Counted from the first letter of the stretch, positions 42,020 through 51,004 are shown. The stretch is DNA of 64,000 nt from Rhodospirillales bacterium 24-66-33 (GCA_002281855.1 NCHQ01000016.1:58602-122601), one strand, 5' to 3'. A program made the numbers and translations. Notes: a model not told the origin generated them from the sequence alone.

Positions 42020-42784
42020 ATGGGCCCCAAAAAGATCGCCATCGTCGTGCATCAGGAGCACTCGCGGCCCGGACGGGTCGGCGCACTGCTTGAGAAGCGC
42101 GGTTATGAACTCCATCGACTGTGCCCCAACCTGGGGTGCAACCTGCCCGAAGACATGTCCGACTATGCGGGCGTGGTGGTCTTTGGCGGCCCCATGTCCG
42201 CCAACGATTGCGGTACCTTGGCCGGCATCAAGTGCGAACTCGAGTGGATACCCAAGGTCGTCGACGCGGGCGTGCCCTTTCTCGGACTGTGCCTCGGCGC
42301 CCAGTTGCTGACGCGGGCCGCCGGTGGTCGGGTCGCGCCGCATCCCGAGGGCGTTGTCGAGATCGGCTATGTCGATGTCGAGCCGACCGAAGCGGGTCGT
42401 GCCTGGTTCAGGTCACCGATGAAAGTCTATCAGTGGCACCGCGAGGGCATGACCATCCCGGATTGTTGCGAACTCCTGGCGACAAACGAGCGCTATCCCG
42501 TGCAGGGATTCCGGTGCGGTCCCAATGCGTTCGGCTTCCAGTTCCATCCCGAGGTGACGCTCGAGATGAAGACCATCTGGACGTTGAAGGCTGCCGAGCG
42601 CCTGAAGATGCCGGGCGCGCAACAGCGTGGGGTCCATCTGTCCATGCATGCCCTCTACGATCCGCCGCTCGACCGATGGATCAACGGCTTCCTCGATCGC
42701 TGGCTCGCCACAGATCAGCGGATCGCCTCAGCGGCCAAGGAAGTTCCTGTTCCCCGGACGAAGTTCGCCGCCGCCGCAGACTAG
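42020..42784 (+). CDS. Class-I glutamine amidotransferase-like protein
   Basis: A 254-residue stand-alone GATase-1 domain. The nucleophile loop is FLGLCLGAQLL (Cys91) and the other triad members are in FQFHPEVTLE (His, Glu). VYQWHREGM and FGGPMSAND are typical of the GMP-synthase-like amidotransferases (COG0518). The start at 42020 is preferred over an in-frame ATG at 41990 because it has an AGAGAA site and begins the conserved KKIAIVVHQE. The C-terminal ~60 residues extend past the core (DPPLDRWINGFLDRWL). Partner enzyme unknown. Confidence 0.85.
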   Translation: MGPKKIAIVVHQEHSRPGRVGALLEKRGYELHRLCPNLGCNLPEDMSDYAGVVVFGGPMSANDCGTLAGIKCELEWIPKVVDAGVPFLGLCLGAQLLTRAAGGRVAPHPEGVVEIGYVDVEPTEAGRAWFRSPMKVYQWHREGMTIPDCCELLATNERYPVQGFRCGPNAFGFQFHPEVTLEMKTIWTLKAAERLKMPGAQQRGVHLSMHALYDPPLDRWINGFLDRWLATDQRIASAAKEVPVPRTKFAAAAD

Positions 42785-42847
42785 TGCGCGATGGTTCAGT
42801 GCCCGCCCTTGGGCTAGTGTCTCCACCAAATCCAGAGGAGACGCTGA

Positions 42848-43810
42848 ATGATATCGGGTGCGCTGATTTTCGTGCTGGCCGTCGTCCTCGTGGCGCTCGT
42901 GCTGGTCTTCGCGGGCGTCAAGACGGTGACGCAGGGCACCAACTGGACAGTCGAGCGGTTCGGCCGCTACACGCGCACACTGGCGCCCGGCCTGCATTTC
43001 ATCGTGCCCTTCATCGACACGATCGGCCGCAAGATGAACATGCAGGAAAATGTTTTCGACATTCCGGCGCAGAAAGTGATCACCAAGGACAATGCCACCG
43101 TGCAGGTCGATGCCGTGGCCTTCTATCAGGTGGTTGACGCTGCCCGCGCCGCCTACGAGGTCCAGAACCTCCATCAGGCCATCACCAACCTGGTGCTGAC
43201 CAACATCCGCTCGGTCATGGGCAACATGGCGCTCGACGAGGCTCTCTCGAAGCGCAACGACATCAACAACACGCTGCTGGCGGTCATCGACCAGGCGACC
43301 GGCCCCTGGGGGGTCAAGGTGCTGCGCATCGAGGTCAAGGACATCGCCCCGCCCGAGGATATCGTGGTGGCCATGGGCCGCCAGATGAAGGCCGAGCGCG
43401 AGAAGCGGGCGACCATCCTCGAGGCCGAGGGCATTCGCGAATCCAGCATCCAGCGCGCAGAAGGCGAGAAGCAGTCGGCGATCCTGACCGCCGAGGGCCG
43501 CCGGGAAGCAGCCTTTCGCGACGCCGAGGCGCGCGAGCGCATGGCGGAGGCGGAGGCCAAGGCGACCTCGGTCGTGGCCGAGGCGATCGCCGGCAACGGC
43601 GTGCAGGCGACCAACTACTTCCTCGGCACCAAATACGTCGAGGCGCTGTCGAAGATGGGCTCCAGTCCCAACGCCAAGGTGTTCTTCCTGCCGGTCGAGG
43701 CGGCCGGCGTGATGGCCTCGATCGCCGGCATCGGCGAGCTCGCCAAGGAGGCGCAGGCACGGGGTGTCGACGCCACGCGCTCGCGCGGTTCCGTTCCCAC
43801 CGCGGGCTGA
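42848..43810 (+). CDS. SPFH/band-7 (QmcA/stomatin-like) membrane protein
   Basis: A 320-residue protein with one N-terminal membrane segment (ISGALIFVLAVVLVALVLVF) and a band-7 domain (GTNWTVERFGRYTRTLAPGL, MNMQENVFDIPAQKVITKDN, DAVAFYQVVDA, LRIEVKDI). A long Ala/Glu-rich coiled coil follows (about 175-250, REKRATILEAEGIRESSIQR). A GAGGAGA site precedes the ATG. The NfeD-type partner gene follows after 6 bp, as in many bacteria; the pair organises membrane microdomains or protease complexes. Confidence 0.94.
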   Translation: MISGALIFVLAVVLVALVLVFAGVKTVTQGTNWTVERFGRYTRTLAPGLHFIVPFIDTIGRKMNMQENVFDIPAQKVITKDNATVQVDAVAFYQVVDAARAAYEVQNLHQAITNLVLTNIRSVMGNMALDEALSKRNDINNTLLAVIDQATGPWGVKVLRIEVKDIAPPEDIVVAMGRQMKAEREKRATILEAEGIRESSIQRAEGEKQSAILTAEGRREAAFRDAEARERMAEAEAKATSVVAEAIAGNGVQATNYFLGTKYVEALSKMGSSPNAKVFFLPVEAAGVMASIAGIGELAKEAQARGVDATRSRGSVPTAG

Positions 43811-43816
43811 TCCGCG

Positions 43817-44260
43817 ATGTTCAAGGTGGTCTTCTGGTACTGGTGGGCGGTCGCGGCCGTGCTGCTCGTCTTCGAGATGATGCTGCCGGGCGTCGTCTTC
43901 CTGTTCCTCGCCATCGGGGCGGCGGCGGCAGGCCTCTTCCTTCTGGTCGTGTCGGACCTCTCGATCGAGTTGCAGCTCCTGACCTTCGCGGTGATCTCCG
44001 TCGTCGCGGCCGTCGGGCTGCGCCGGACGTTGCGGCGGTTGCAGCATGCCGACAATCCCCCGACCTCGACGCTCAATGCCCGCGGCGAAGCCTTGGTCGG
44101 CAGGATCATCGTGCTCGACCAGCCCATCCTGAACGGCCGTGGCCGCGTCATCCTCGGTGATGGAAGCTGGAGCGTGACCGGTCCCGACATGGTCAAGGGC
44201 GCCAAGGTGCGCGTGAAGTCGGTGAGCGGCACCGAACTCGCCGTGGAGCCGGCGCCCTGA
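43817..44260 (+). CDS. NfeD-family membrane protein
   Basis: A 147-residue short NfeD protein: two or three hydrophobic segments in the first 70 residues (WWAVAAVLLVFEMMLPGVVF, LSIELQLLTFAVISVVAAVG) and a C-terminal OB-fold domain (GEALVGRIIVLDQPILNGRG, GDGSWSVTGPDM, GAKVRVKSV). This is the usual partner of the SPFH protein encoded just upstream. Confidence 0.92.
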   Translation: MFKVVFWYWWAVAAVLLVFEMMLPGVVFLFLAIGAAAAGLFLLVVSDLSIELQLLTFAVISVVAAVGLRRTLRRLQHADNPPTSTLNARGEALVGRIIVLDQPILNGRGRVILGDGSWSVTGPDMVKGAKVRVKSVSGTELAVEPAP

Positions 44261-44301
44261 ACCTCGGGCTTCCGACGGGCGTTCCATAATCCGCCCCAGG
44301 C

Positions 44302-44330
44302 TTGTCTATGGTTAACTAATAGGTTAACTA
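44302..44330 (+). promoter_or_regulatory. Putative promoter with paired GGTTAACTA sites
   Basis: GGTTAACTA occurs at 44310-44318 and again at 44322-44330, 12 bp apart, each containing the palindrome GTTAAC. They overlap a possible promoter (TTGTCT at 44302, 17 bp, TAACTA at 44325) just upstream of the MFS gene. Two same-face sites suggest an operator for a dimeric repressor; no regulator gene is adjacent. Confidence 0.4.
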
Positions 44331-44354
44331 TAGGACTGCTTCGGGAGGATCGCG

Positions 44355-45566
44355 ATGGAACGGTCTTACGGCTGGGTGATCGTCGGCGCGGGCGCGCTGA
44401 TGGGTTGTGTGGCGATCGGGGCGTTGTTCTCGCTGGCGGTCTTCCTGCAGCCCATGTCCGAGGCGACGGGCTGGTCGCGCACCGGCATTTCGAGCGCCAT
44501 GACGCTCGATTTCCTGGCGATGGGCGTGGCGGCCTTCGGCTGGGGCGCGCTGAGCGACCGGTTCGGACCACGCATCGTCGTCCTGTCGGGCGCCCTCCTG
44601 CTGGGCCTTGGCCTGGCGCTGGCCAGCCGGGCCTCCAGCCTGCTCGAGTTCCAGCTCATCTACGGGATCGTGGTGGGCATTGCTGCCGGGGCGGTGTTCG
44701 CGCCGATGATCGCCACCGTGACCGGCTGGTTCGACAGGCACCGCAGTCTCGCCGTCTCGCTGGTGTCCGCCGGAATGGGCGTGGCGCCCATGACCATTTC
44801 GCCTTTTGCGCAGTGGCTGATCTCGGCGCACGACTGGCGAACCGCAATGTTGACGATCGCGATCGGTGCCTGGGCGCTGCTGGTGCCGGCGGCCCTGCTG
44901 GTCCGCCGTCCGCCGGAGGCTACGGCCTCATCGCCGGGCATGCCCGCGGAGGGCGGGGAGGGGATGACGGTCGGGCAGGCGCTGCGCTCGCCGCAATTCA
45001 TCGTTCTCGCGCTCACCTTCTTCTGCTGCTGCGCCGCTCATTCCGGCCCGATCTTCCACACGGTGAGCTATGCGCTGGCCTGCGGCCTGCCGGCCATGAC
45101 GGCGGTCACGATCTACAGCGTCGAGGGTCTGGCGGGTCTCGGCGGCCGCATCCTGTTCGGCCTGCTGGGCGACCGGTTCGGCGCGCGGAGGGTGGTCGTG
45201 GCCGGCCTCATGGTCCAGGCGGTGGGTGCCGGCAGCTACTATTTCACGCGCGACGCGGGGGAGTTCTATGCCGTCGCGATCCTGTTCGGGATGGCCTATG
45301 GCGGGGTCATGCCCCTCTATGCCGTGCTGGCCCGCGAGTACTTCCCCATGCGCATCATGGGGACTGTGTTCGGCGGCGCGGCCATGGTCTCCAGCCTCGG
45401 CATGGCGCTGGGCCCGGCGGCCGGCGGCTGGATCTTCGATACGTTCCACGGCTACGGCTATCTCTACATCGCGTCGTTGGGCATGGGCCTGGCGGCGGTC
45501 GCCATCGCGCTGGCCTTCCCGACGCCAACGTCGGCCCCGCGCAGGCCGCAGGCGCAGCCGGCTTAA
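44355..45566 (+). CDS. MFS transporter (monocarboxylate/oxalate:formate-antiporter-like)
   Basis: A 403-residue 12-segment transporter. The N-terminus YGWVIVGAGALMGCVAIGAL, the motif WGALSDRFGPRIVVLSGALL and the second-half LGGRILFGLLGDRFGARRVV fit the MCT/oxalate-formate group of the MFS. GTVTGWFDRHRSLAVSL-type (TVTGWFDRHRSLAVS) sequence in TM5 is characteristic. GGGAGGA precedes the ATG. The paired GTTAAC sites immediately upstream suggest regulation. The substrate is probably a small organic acid. Confidence 0.9.
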   Translation: MERSYGWVIVGAGALMGCVAIGALFSLAVFLQPMSEATGWSRTGISSAMTLDFLAMGVAAFGWGALSDRFGPRIVVLSGALLLGLGLALASRASSLLEFQLIYGIVVGIAAGAVFAPMIATVTGWFDRHRSLAVSLVSAGMGVAPMTISPFAQWLISAHDWRTAMLTIAIGAWALLVPAALLVRRPPEATASSPGMPAEGGEGMTVGQALRSPQFIVLALTFFCCCAAHSGPIFHTVSYALACGLPAMTAVTIYSVEGLAGLGGRILFGLLGDRFGARRVVVAGLMVQAVGAGSYYFTRDAGEFYAVAILFGMAYGGVMPLYAVLAREYFPMRIMGTVFGGAAMVSSLGMALGPAAGGWIFDTFHGYGYLYIASLGMGLAAVAIALAFPTPTSAPRRPQAQPA

Positions 45567-45634
45567 TCTGCGCAGGCTACGCAACGGCGGGGCCATCTTC
45601 CGAGTTGTTCCGCTAACAGAACCCGGAGAGTGCG

Positions 45635-45922
45635 ATGAAAGTGGCCCTGCCTGTCCTGCTCGTCCTCGCGGTTGCCGGTGGCGCCGCTCAGGCCCAGCCC
45701 CAGCGTTTCAATTCCGACTTCAGCACGATGCAGGAGTCCGGCCCGCCGGTCGCGGGAGGGAACGGCGCCACGGTAGGGCCGAACTGGAAGAACCAGGCGA
45801 TCCTGCCGATGCCCGGCTCCACCGAGATCAGCGAAGTGCCACGCTACCCGATCACAGAGGAGCCGATCGCCACCAAGCCGACGGCTCCCCCGGTTCGACA
45901 GCCTCCGCGCCGCGCTGAATAG
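45635..45922 (+). CDS. Small secreted Pro-rich protein of unknown function
   Basis: A 95-residue protein with signal MKVALPVLLVLAVAGGAAQA and a short mature part (QPQRFNSDFSTMQESGPPVA...) that is rich in Pro/Gly and ends in PPVRQPPRRAE. A GGAGAG site lies 7 nt upstream of the ATG. The composition looks disordered. No family recognised. Confidence 0.65.
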   Translation: MKVALPVLLVLAVAGGAAQAQPQRFNSDFSTMQESGPPVAGGNGATVGPNWKNQAILPMPGSTEISEVPRYPITEEPIATKPTAPPVRQPPRRAE

Positions 45923-45927
45923 GGGCT

Positions 45928-47034
45928 TCAGATAATGGCGTCGCCGTCCTTCAGGAAGGCTTCGAGGGCACGCTCGTGCGGCTCCAGGTCCAGCCCCTGG
46001 GCGGCGACCCATTCGTCGTTGTAGTAGGTGTTTCCGTACCGTTCCCCACCGTCGCAGATGAGGGACACGAGAGATCCCGTGCGGCCCTCCGCCTTCATGC
46101 GCGACGTGAGGATGCACAGCGCCACGAAGTTCGTACCGGTCGAACCACCCACCTTGCGGCCGAGCAGGCGCGAGAGGACGCGCATGCCCGCCAGCGACTG
46201 CGCATCGGGCACGCGCATCATGCGATCGATCATGTTGGGCAGGAACGAGGGCTCGACCCTCGGCCGGCCGATCCCCTCGATTCGCGAGCCGCGCTCGCAG
46301 GTCGCCTGGAGATTGCCCTTGGCGAAGGCTTCGAAGAAGACCGAGAACTCCGGGTCGGCGACGCAGAGCCTCGTGGCGTAACGCATGTAGCGGATGTAGC
46401 GGCCGAGCGTCGCCGTCGTGCCGCCGGTCCCGGCGCTCATCACGATCCAGGTCGGCACCGGATGGGGCTCGCGGCTCATCTGCTCGAAGATCGATTCGGC
46501 GATGTTGTTGTTGCCGCGCCAGTCGGTGGCCCGCTCAGCGTAGGTGAACTGGTCGACGTAGACGCCGCGCAACTCGGTCGCCAGGGCCTCGGCGGCAGCG
46601 TAGATGCCGCGACCGTCGGCGACGAGATGACACTTGCCGTGCTGCCGTTCGATCTCCGCGATCTTCTCCGCCGAGGTCGATGCCGACATCACCGCATGGA
46701 AGGGCAGGCCCAGCAGGCGGGCGAAGTAAGCCTCCGAGATCGCCGTCGAGCCCGACGAGGCCTCGACGATCGGCGTGTCCTGCCGGATCCGGCCGTTGCA
46801 GATCCCGTACAGGAACAGCGAGCGGGCCAGCCGGTGCTTGAGGCTGCCCGTGGGATGGGTCGACTCGTCCTTGAGATAGACGTCGATCCCCTCGAGCACC
46901 GGCAGGTCGAGGCGCAGCAGGTGAGTATCCGCGGAGCGACGCTGGTCGTTGCGGATCAGGTCCAGCGCGCGGCGGGACCATTCGGCATCGTTGTTACGGG
47001 CGACCGCCTCGTCGAGAAGCTGCATGTGCGTCAT
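45928..47034 (-). CDS. PLP-dependent cysteine-synthase-family protein
   Basis: A 368-residue fold-type II PLP enzyme. The Schiff-base lysine is in STHPTGSLKHRLARSL (about residue 66), the substrate loop is EASSGSTAISEAYF, the phosphate-binding loop is SAGTGGTTATLGRYIRYM, and a late GGSTGTNFVALC is present. It is related to CysK/CysM but with long divergent regions, as in the group annotated only as cysteine synthase family protein. An alternative in-frame start lies 9 bp downstream. It lies 29 bp after the formamidase gene on the same strand. The substrate is probably a beta-substituted amino acid (inference). Confidence 0.85.
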   Translation of the reverse strand: MTHMQLLDEAVARNNDAEWSRRALDLIRNDQRRSADTHLLRLDLPVLEGIDVYLKDESTHPTGSLKHRLARSLFLYGICNGRIRQDTPIVEASSGSTAISEAYFARLLGLPFHAVMSASTSAEKIAEIERQHGKCHLVADGRGIYAAAEALATELRGVYVDQFTYAERATDWRGNNNIAESIFEQMSREPHPVPTWIVMSAGTGGTTATLGRYIRYMRYATRLCVADPEFSVFFEAFAKGNLQATCERGSRIEGIGRPRVEPSFLPNMIDRMMRVPDAQSLAGMRVLSRLLGRKVGGSTGTNFVALCILTSRMKAEGRTGSLVSLICDGGERYGNTYYNDEWVAAQGLDLEPHERALEAFLKDGDAII

Positions 47035-47063
47035 GGTCCGGCCGCCCGTTTCCGCTGATGCCC

Positions 47064-48002
47064 TCAGCCGCCGATGATCTTCTTCTCGATCATGCAGTGG
47101 ATGCCCTTGTTGCCGTCCACCGTCTGCGTGACGTGCAGGTCGGCCTGCAGGCTGCAGAGCATGTAGGCGTCCTCGGGCTTGAGGCCGGTCTTGGCGGTGA
47201 TCAGCCGGATCATGTCGCGCAGCGCTTCCTTGGCGGCGTCGTCGAGGTCCTGGTCGAAGCCGTGGGTGATCCAGTGGGTCGCCGTCTCGGCGCGCGGATT
47301 GTTGAGCTTCATGTTCTTGTGCAGCGTGAACTTGAAGGTACCGCTCAGGCTGGTCTCGAGCGCCGTCAGGTTGACCTCGCCGTCGCCCTGCACGCCATGG
47401 CCGTCGCCGGTCGAGAACAGGCCGCCGTCGGCGAAGACGGGAAAATAGACCGTCGTGCCGACCCGGAAATGCTTGTTGTCGATGTTGCCGCCGAAGGCGC
47501 GTGGCTCGACCGAGCTGCACTGGCCCCATTCCGGCGGCGGGGCGACACCCATGATGCCGAAGAAGGGCTTGAGCTCGATCTCTGCTCCCCACGGCATGGT
47601 GCAGATGCCGCGGTTGGAATCGATCGGGATGTGGGTCAGGCGGAAGAAGGGGAAGTCCTCGGGCAGGGTGCCCATCAGCGGCCGCTGCACGTTCCAGCCC
47701 CAGTTGGTGCGGAACTTGATGTCGAGTACCTCGACCGCCAGAACGTCGCCGCGCTCGGCACCCTCGACATGGACCGGCCCGGTCAGGATGTGCCGGCCGA
47801 TATGCGGCGTTAGCTTGGCGATGATCTCGCGATGCTCGGGCAGCACGTTGTAGGGCTCGCCCGGCAGGATCTCGGCGGCGCCCGAGACGCAATGGATCGT
47901 GGCCGTATCGCCCGACTTGATGCGAAGCTGCGGCGGGAGCTGGCTGTCGAAATAGCCCCAGTGGCAGGTCTCGGGCGAAGAATGCAGCTCGTGGTTGGCC
48001 AT
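47064..48002 (-). CDS. Acetamidase/formamidase (FmdA/AmdA) family protein
   Basis: A 312-residue protein of the FmdA_AmdA family, hydrolysing short amides to ammonia and carboxylate. Recognisable segments are CHWGYFDSQLPPQLRIKSGD at the N-terminus, GPVHVEGAERGDVLAVEVLD, FFGIMGVAPPP, GNIDNKHFRVGTTVYFPVF and LFSTGDGHGVQGDGEVN. The ATG at 48002 begins the conserved ANHELHSSPET; the longer frame is not conserved. It is probably co-transcribed with the PLP enzyme downstream, so the two may act on one nitrogen compound. Divergent from rlmJ. Confidence 0.92.
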   Translation of the reverse strand: MANHELHSSPETCHWGYFDSQLPPQLRIKSGDTATIHCVSGAAEILPGEPYNVLPEHREIIAKLTPHIGRHILTGPVHVEGAERGDVLAVEVLDIKFRTNWGWNVQRPLMGTLPEDFPFFRLTHIPIDSNRGICTMPWGAEIELKPFFGIMGVAPPPEWGQCSSVEPRAFGGNIDNKHFRVGTTVYFPVFADGGLFSTGDGHGVQGDGEVNLTALETSLSGTFKFTLHKNMKLNNPRAETATHWITHGFDQDLDDAAKEALRDMIRLITAKTGLKPEDAYMLCSLQADLHVTQTVDGNKGIHCMIEKKIIGG

Positions 48003-48084
48003 TTCGATCCTCAAATGTAGTGTCCTGCGCCCGAAGCACATACCGTGCCCGGGGAATCATCTCAAATCGGCCGAGAATGTCACC

Positions 48085-48945
48085 GTGAACTACCGCCACG
48101 GCTATCACGCCGGCAACTTTGCCGACCTGCTGAAGCACACCGCCCTCTGCGAACTGCTGCGCCTGCTGACGGCCAAGGACAAGAAGCTGTTCGTGCTCGA
48201 CACGCATGCCGGCGCCGGGGGCTATGATCTCGCCGGCTCGCAGGCGCGCCGCACGGGCGAGGCGGAAGCGGGCATCGGCCGCCTGATGAGCGAAAGCCGG
48301 ACCGGTATGCCCGCTTCCGTCATGCGCTATCTCGCGGCCGTGCAGACCTACGCCCGCAAATTCGGCCCCTCGGGCGGCGCTCTCCATCGCTATCCCGGCT
48401 CGCCGCGACTGGTCCGGGCGGCCTTGCGGCCGGGCGACCGCTTCATCGCCTGCGAGAAGCACCCGGAGGAGGCGATGCTGCTGAAGCGCGAGTTCGCCGG
48501 CGACCGCGCGGTCGAGGTCCGGCAGGCTGACGGCTATCACGCGATCAAGTCGACGCTGCCGCCGGTCGAGCGCCGCGCCCTGGTGCTGATCGATCCGCCC
48601 TTCGAGGCGACCGACGAATTCGAAGTGCTGACACGCGGCGTGCGGCACGGGCTGCGCCGCTTCGCCACCGGTTGCTACGCGATCTGGTATCCGATCAAGG
48701 ACGAGGCGGCGGTCTCGTCCTTCGTCGCGTCCCTGGCGGAGGTGGAATACCTGCGCATGGAACTCGAACTGGGCCCGCGCACCCCTGAAGGGAAGCTCGC
48801 GGCGTGCGGGCTCATCGTGGTCAATCCGCCCTGGAAGTTCGAAGAGGCGATGCGGGAGGCGCTGCCCTGGATCGCGGCCCATCTCGGGGACGGGGCCAGG
48901 TCGAGCTTTTTCGTGTCGCCGAAGGGCGCGCCGACCCAGGCCTGA
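48085..48945 (+). CDS. rlmJ: RlmJ, 23S rRNA (adenine-2030-N6)-methyltransferase
   Basis: A 286-residue SAM-dependent methyltransferase. The N-terminus NYRHGYHAGNFADLLKHTAL matches the RlmJ start; it begins with GTG at 48085, since the ATG-initiated longer frame lies in the divergent promoter. Motif I is VLDTHAGAGGYDL (about residues 41-53), and the catalytic D-P-P-F is in LVLIDPPFEATDEF. It methylates A2030 of 23S rRNA before ribosome assembly. Confidence 0.93.
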   Translation: MNYRHGYHAGNFADLLKHTALCELLRLLTAKDKKLFVLDTHAGAGGYDLAGSQARRTGEAEAGIGRLMSESRTGMPASVMRYLAAVQTYARKFGPSGGALHRYPGSPRLVRAALRPGDRFIACEKHPEEAMLLKREFAGDRAVEVRQADGYHAIKSTLPPVERRALVLIDPPFEATDEFEVLTRGVRHGLRRFATGCYAIWYPIKDEAAVSSFVASLAEVEYLRMELELGPRTPEGKLAACGLIVVNPPWKFEEAMREALPWIAAHLGDGARSSFFVSPKGAPTQA

Positions 48946-48963
48946 ACAAGCGATCGCGCGACG

Positions 48964-49779
48964 CTACTTCTTGTCGTTGCCGCTTTTCTCTGGCCGCCAT
49001 CCCCAGGCTTCGTAGGCGGCTTCGAGGATCTTCGGGTCCAGCGCATGGTCGCCGATCTCGACGCCTTCGCCCAGCCTGTCAGCAATGATCCGCAGGCCCT
49101 TCAGGCGGGCATGCATCTTCTCGTCGCTGGCAATGACATGCCAGGGGGCATGCTCGGTGTCGGTGCGTTCGAGCATGTCGTCGTAGGCATCCAGATACTG
49201 CCTGCGCTTGGCGATGTTGCGAAAATCCTCGAGGCCGATTTTGTAGTGCTTGCTGGGCTTGCTCAGCCGCTCGATCATCCGCTGCTTCTGCTCCTCGGCG
49301 CTCACATGGACGAGCAGCTTCACGATGCGGACGCCATCGTCGGCAAGCTGGCGCTCGAACTCGTTGATCTCGCGGTAGGCCCGCTCCCAGGCCGACTTCT
49401 CGCAAAAGCCCTCGATCCTCTCCACCAGGACGCGGCCGTACCAGGTGCGGTCGAAGATGGCCCAGTTGCCGGGCGCCGGTAGCCGGTTCCAGAAGCGCCA
49501 GAGATAATGCCGGCCCTGCTCTTCGGGAGTCGGCGCGCCGATGCGCCAGACCTGCACCGACTTCGGCTCGAGTCCCGCCACCAGCCGTTCGATCAGGCCG
49601 CCTTTGCCGGCGGCGTCCCAGCCGTCGAGGCAGATCAGCGCGCGCCCGCCCGTTCGCAGATCGTGGATCTGGAGTTCGAGCAGCCGATCCTGCAGTTTCT
49701 TGATCTGGCGTTCGTAACTTTGCTTGTCGATAGGACCGTCGATCATCTCGATCTTGTCCAGCCGTGGCCACTTGCCCAT
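48964..49779 (-). CDS. Polyphosphate kinase 2 family protein
   Basis: A 271-residue PPK2 protein. Walker A is ICLDGWDAAGKGGLIERLV (about residues 49-67), followed by FWNRLPAPGNWAIFDRTWYG (Walker B and lid start), RVLVERIEGF and KPSKHYKIGLEDFRN. PPK2 enzymes transfer phosphate between polyphosphate and nucleotides (ADP/GDP or AMP). The class cannot be assigned safely from the sequence alone. The basic C-terminus ends EKSGNDKK. Convergent with rlmJ. Confidence 0.92.
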   Translation of the reverse strand: MGKWPRLDKIEMIDGPIDKQSYERQIKKLQDRLLELQIHDLRTGGRALICLDGWDAAGKGGLIERLVAGLEPKSVQVWRIGAPTPEEQGRHYLWRFWNRLPAPGNWAIFDRTWYGRVLVERIEGFCEKSAWERAYREINEFERQLADDGVRIVKLLVHVSAEEQKQRMIERLSKPSKHYKIGLEDFRNIAKRRQYLDAYDDMLERTDTEHAPWHVIASDEKMHARLKGLRIIADRLGEGVEIGDHALDPKILEAAYEAWGWRPEKSGNDKK

Positions 49780-49873
49780 TCGGTCCTCCTGCCCGGATCG
49801 TGACAGCGGCGTGGTGTGGAGGCAATGCAGGGAGATTGACAGCGCTAACCGGCGCGACGACTAATCTTCGCCG

Positions 49874-51004
49874 ATGGCCGAAACGGAACCCACCATTCGC
49901 TACACCGAGCACGCGGGTAAGCCCGTCGTGGAAGTCGGCGGGACCTGGACGGTGTTCAGCGTCCGCGGAATCCGCAAGAAGGCCGAGAGCGCCCTCGCGG
50001 CCGCCGGCACCCGCTCGAAGGATCGTCGAGCCGTCGATGCGACGGGCCTCGAGAGGGTCGACACCGCCGGAGCGCTCGAAATCCTCGAACTCGCCGGGTG
50101 CGGCCCCGATGCCGAGGTGAAGACCCGGAGCGAGGCGCAGGCGGCCCTGTTCAAGGTGGTGCGCGAGAACATGTGCCAGGCCCAGCCGGACCGTAAGGTC
50201 AACTGGCTGGCGCACTGGCTGGAGGAGATCGGCCGCGGAACGATCGACTTCTACAAGCAGATACTCAATCTCTGCTCCTTCTTCGGCGAAATCCTGGTGG
50301 TCGTCGTCGAAGCCATTTTGCAGCCCAGACGCTTCCGGCCGAACGCCATCATCCAGCAGATGTACGAGGTCTGGATCAGAGCTCTCGTGATCGTCGGCGT
50401 GCTGTGCTTCCTGATCGGCGTGGTCATCGCCTACCAGGGCGTCCAGCAGCTTCGCCAATTCGGCGCCGAGACCTTCACCGTCGAGGCGGTCGGTATCGGC
50501 ATGTTCCGCGAACTGGGGCCGCTCCTGACGGCGATCATCGTCGCCGGTCGCTCGGGCAGCGCCTTCACGGCCCAGATCGGCACGATGCAGGTCAACCAGG
50601 AGGTCGATGCCATGCGCACGATCGGCCTCAATCCGATCGAATGGCTGGTCCTGCCGCGCATCAGCGCGCTGCTGATCTCGATGCCGCTGCTGGCCTTCTG
50701 GGGCGACATGGCGGGCCTGCTGGGCGGCGCCGTCGCCTGCACCGTCTATCTCGACTTCACCTTCGTGCAGTTCTTCGACCGGCTGCGCGACACGGTCGGC
50801 GCCTGGCATTTCTACACCGGCATGATCAAGGCGCCGGTGTTCGGCATCGTGATCGCCACGATCGGCTGCTTCGAGGGGCTCCAGGTGCGCGGCAGCGCCG
50901 AGAGCGTGGGGCAGCTCACCACCAAGTCCGTCGTCGAATCGATCTTCTGCGTGATCGTGCTGGACGCGGTGTTCTCGATCATCTTCCTGCTCGCCGGCGT
51001 CTGA
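49874..51004 (+). CDS. mlaE: MlaE-type phospholipid ABC permease with N-terminal STAS domain
   Basis: A 376-residue protein. Residues 1-~100 form a STAS-like domain (VEVGGTWTVFSVRGIRKKAE, then AVDATGLERVDTAGALEILE), equivalent to MlaB fused to the permease. The MlaE permease follows (about 120-376) with GIGMFRELGPLLTAIIVAGR, GTMQVNQEVDAMRTIGLNPI and GAVACTVYLDFTF. It moves phospholipids (or other lipids) at the inner membrane with MlaF and MlaD encoded next. First gene of a four-gene operon; the stop shares a base with the next ATG. Confidence 0.92.
   Translation: MAETEPTIRYTEHAGKPVVEVGGTWTVFSVRGIRKKAESALAAAGTRSKDRRAVDATGLERVDTAGALEILELAGCGPDAEVKTRSEAQAALFKVVRENMCQAQPDRKVNWLAHWLEEIGRGTIDFYKQILNLCSFFGEILVVVVEAILQPRRFRPNAIIQQMYEVWIRALVIVGVLCFLIGVVIAYQGVQQLRQFGAETFTVEAVGIGMFRELGPLLTAIIVAGRSGSAFTAQIGTMQVNQEVDAMRTIGLNPIEWLVLPRISALLISMPLLAFWGDMAGLLGGAVACTVYLDFTFVQFFDRLRDTVGAWHFYTGMIKAPVFGIVIATIGCFEGLQVRGSAESVGQLTTKSVVESIFCVIVLDAVFSIIFLLAGV

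Noticed and set aside
42728..44287. 519-codon minus-strand open frame
   Set aside because: Antisense to the SPFH/NfeD pair, whose motifs and ribosome sites are clear.
45928..48882. 984-codon minus-strand open frame
   Set aside because: Only its last 368 codons are the PLP enzyme. The rest is antisense to rlmJ or out of frame across the formamidase gene and shows Arg/Gly-rich shadow composition.
49079..50809. 576-codon minus-strand open frame
   Set aside because: Overlaps mlaE in antisense and PPK2 out of frame; residues are Arg/Ala/Asp-rich without domain motifs.
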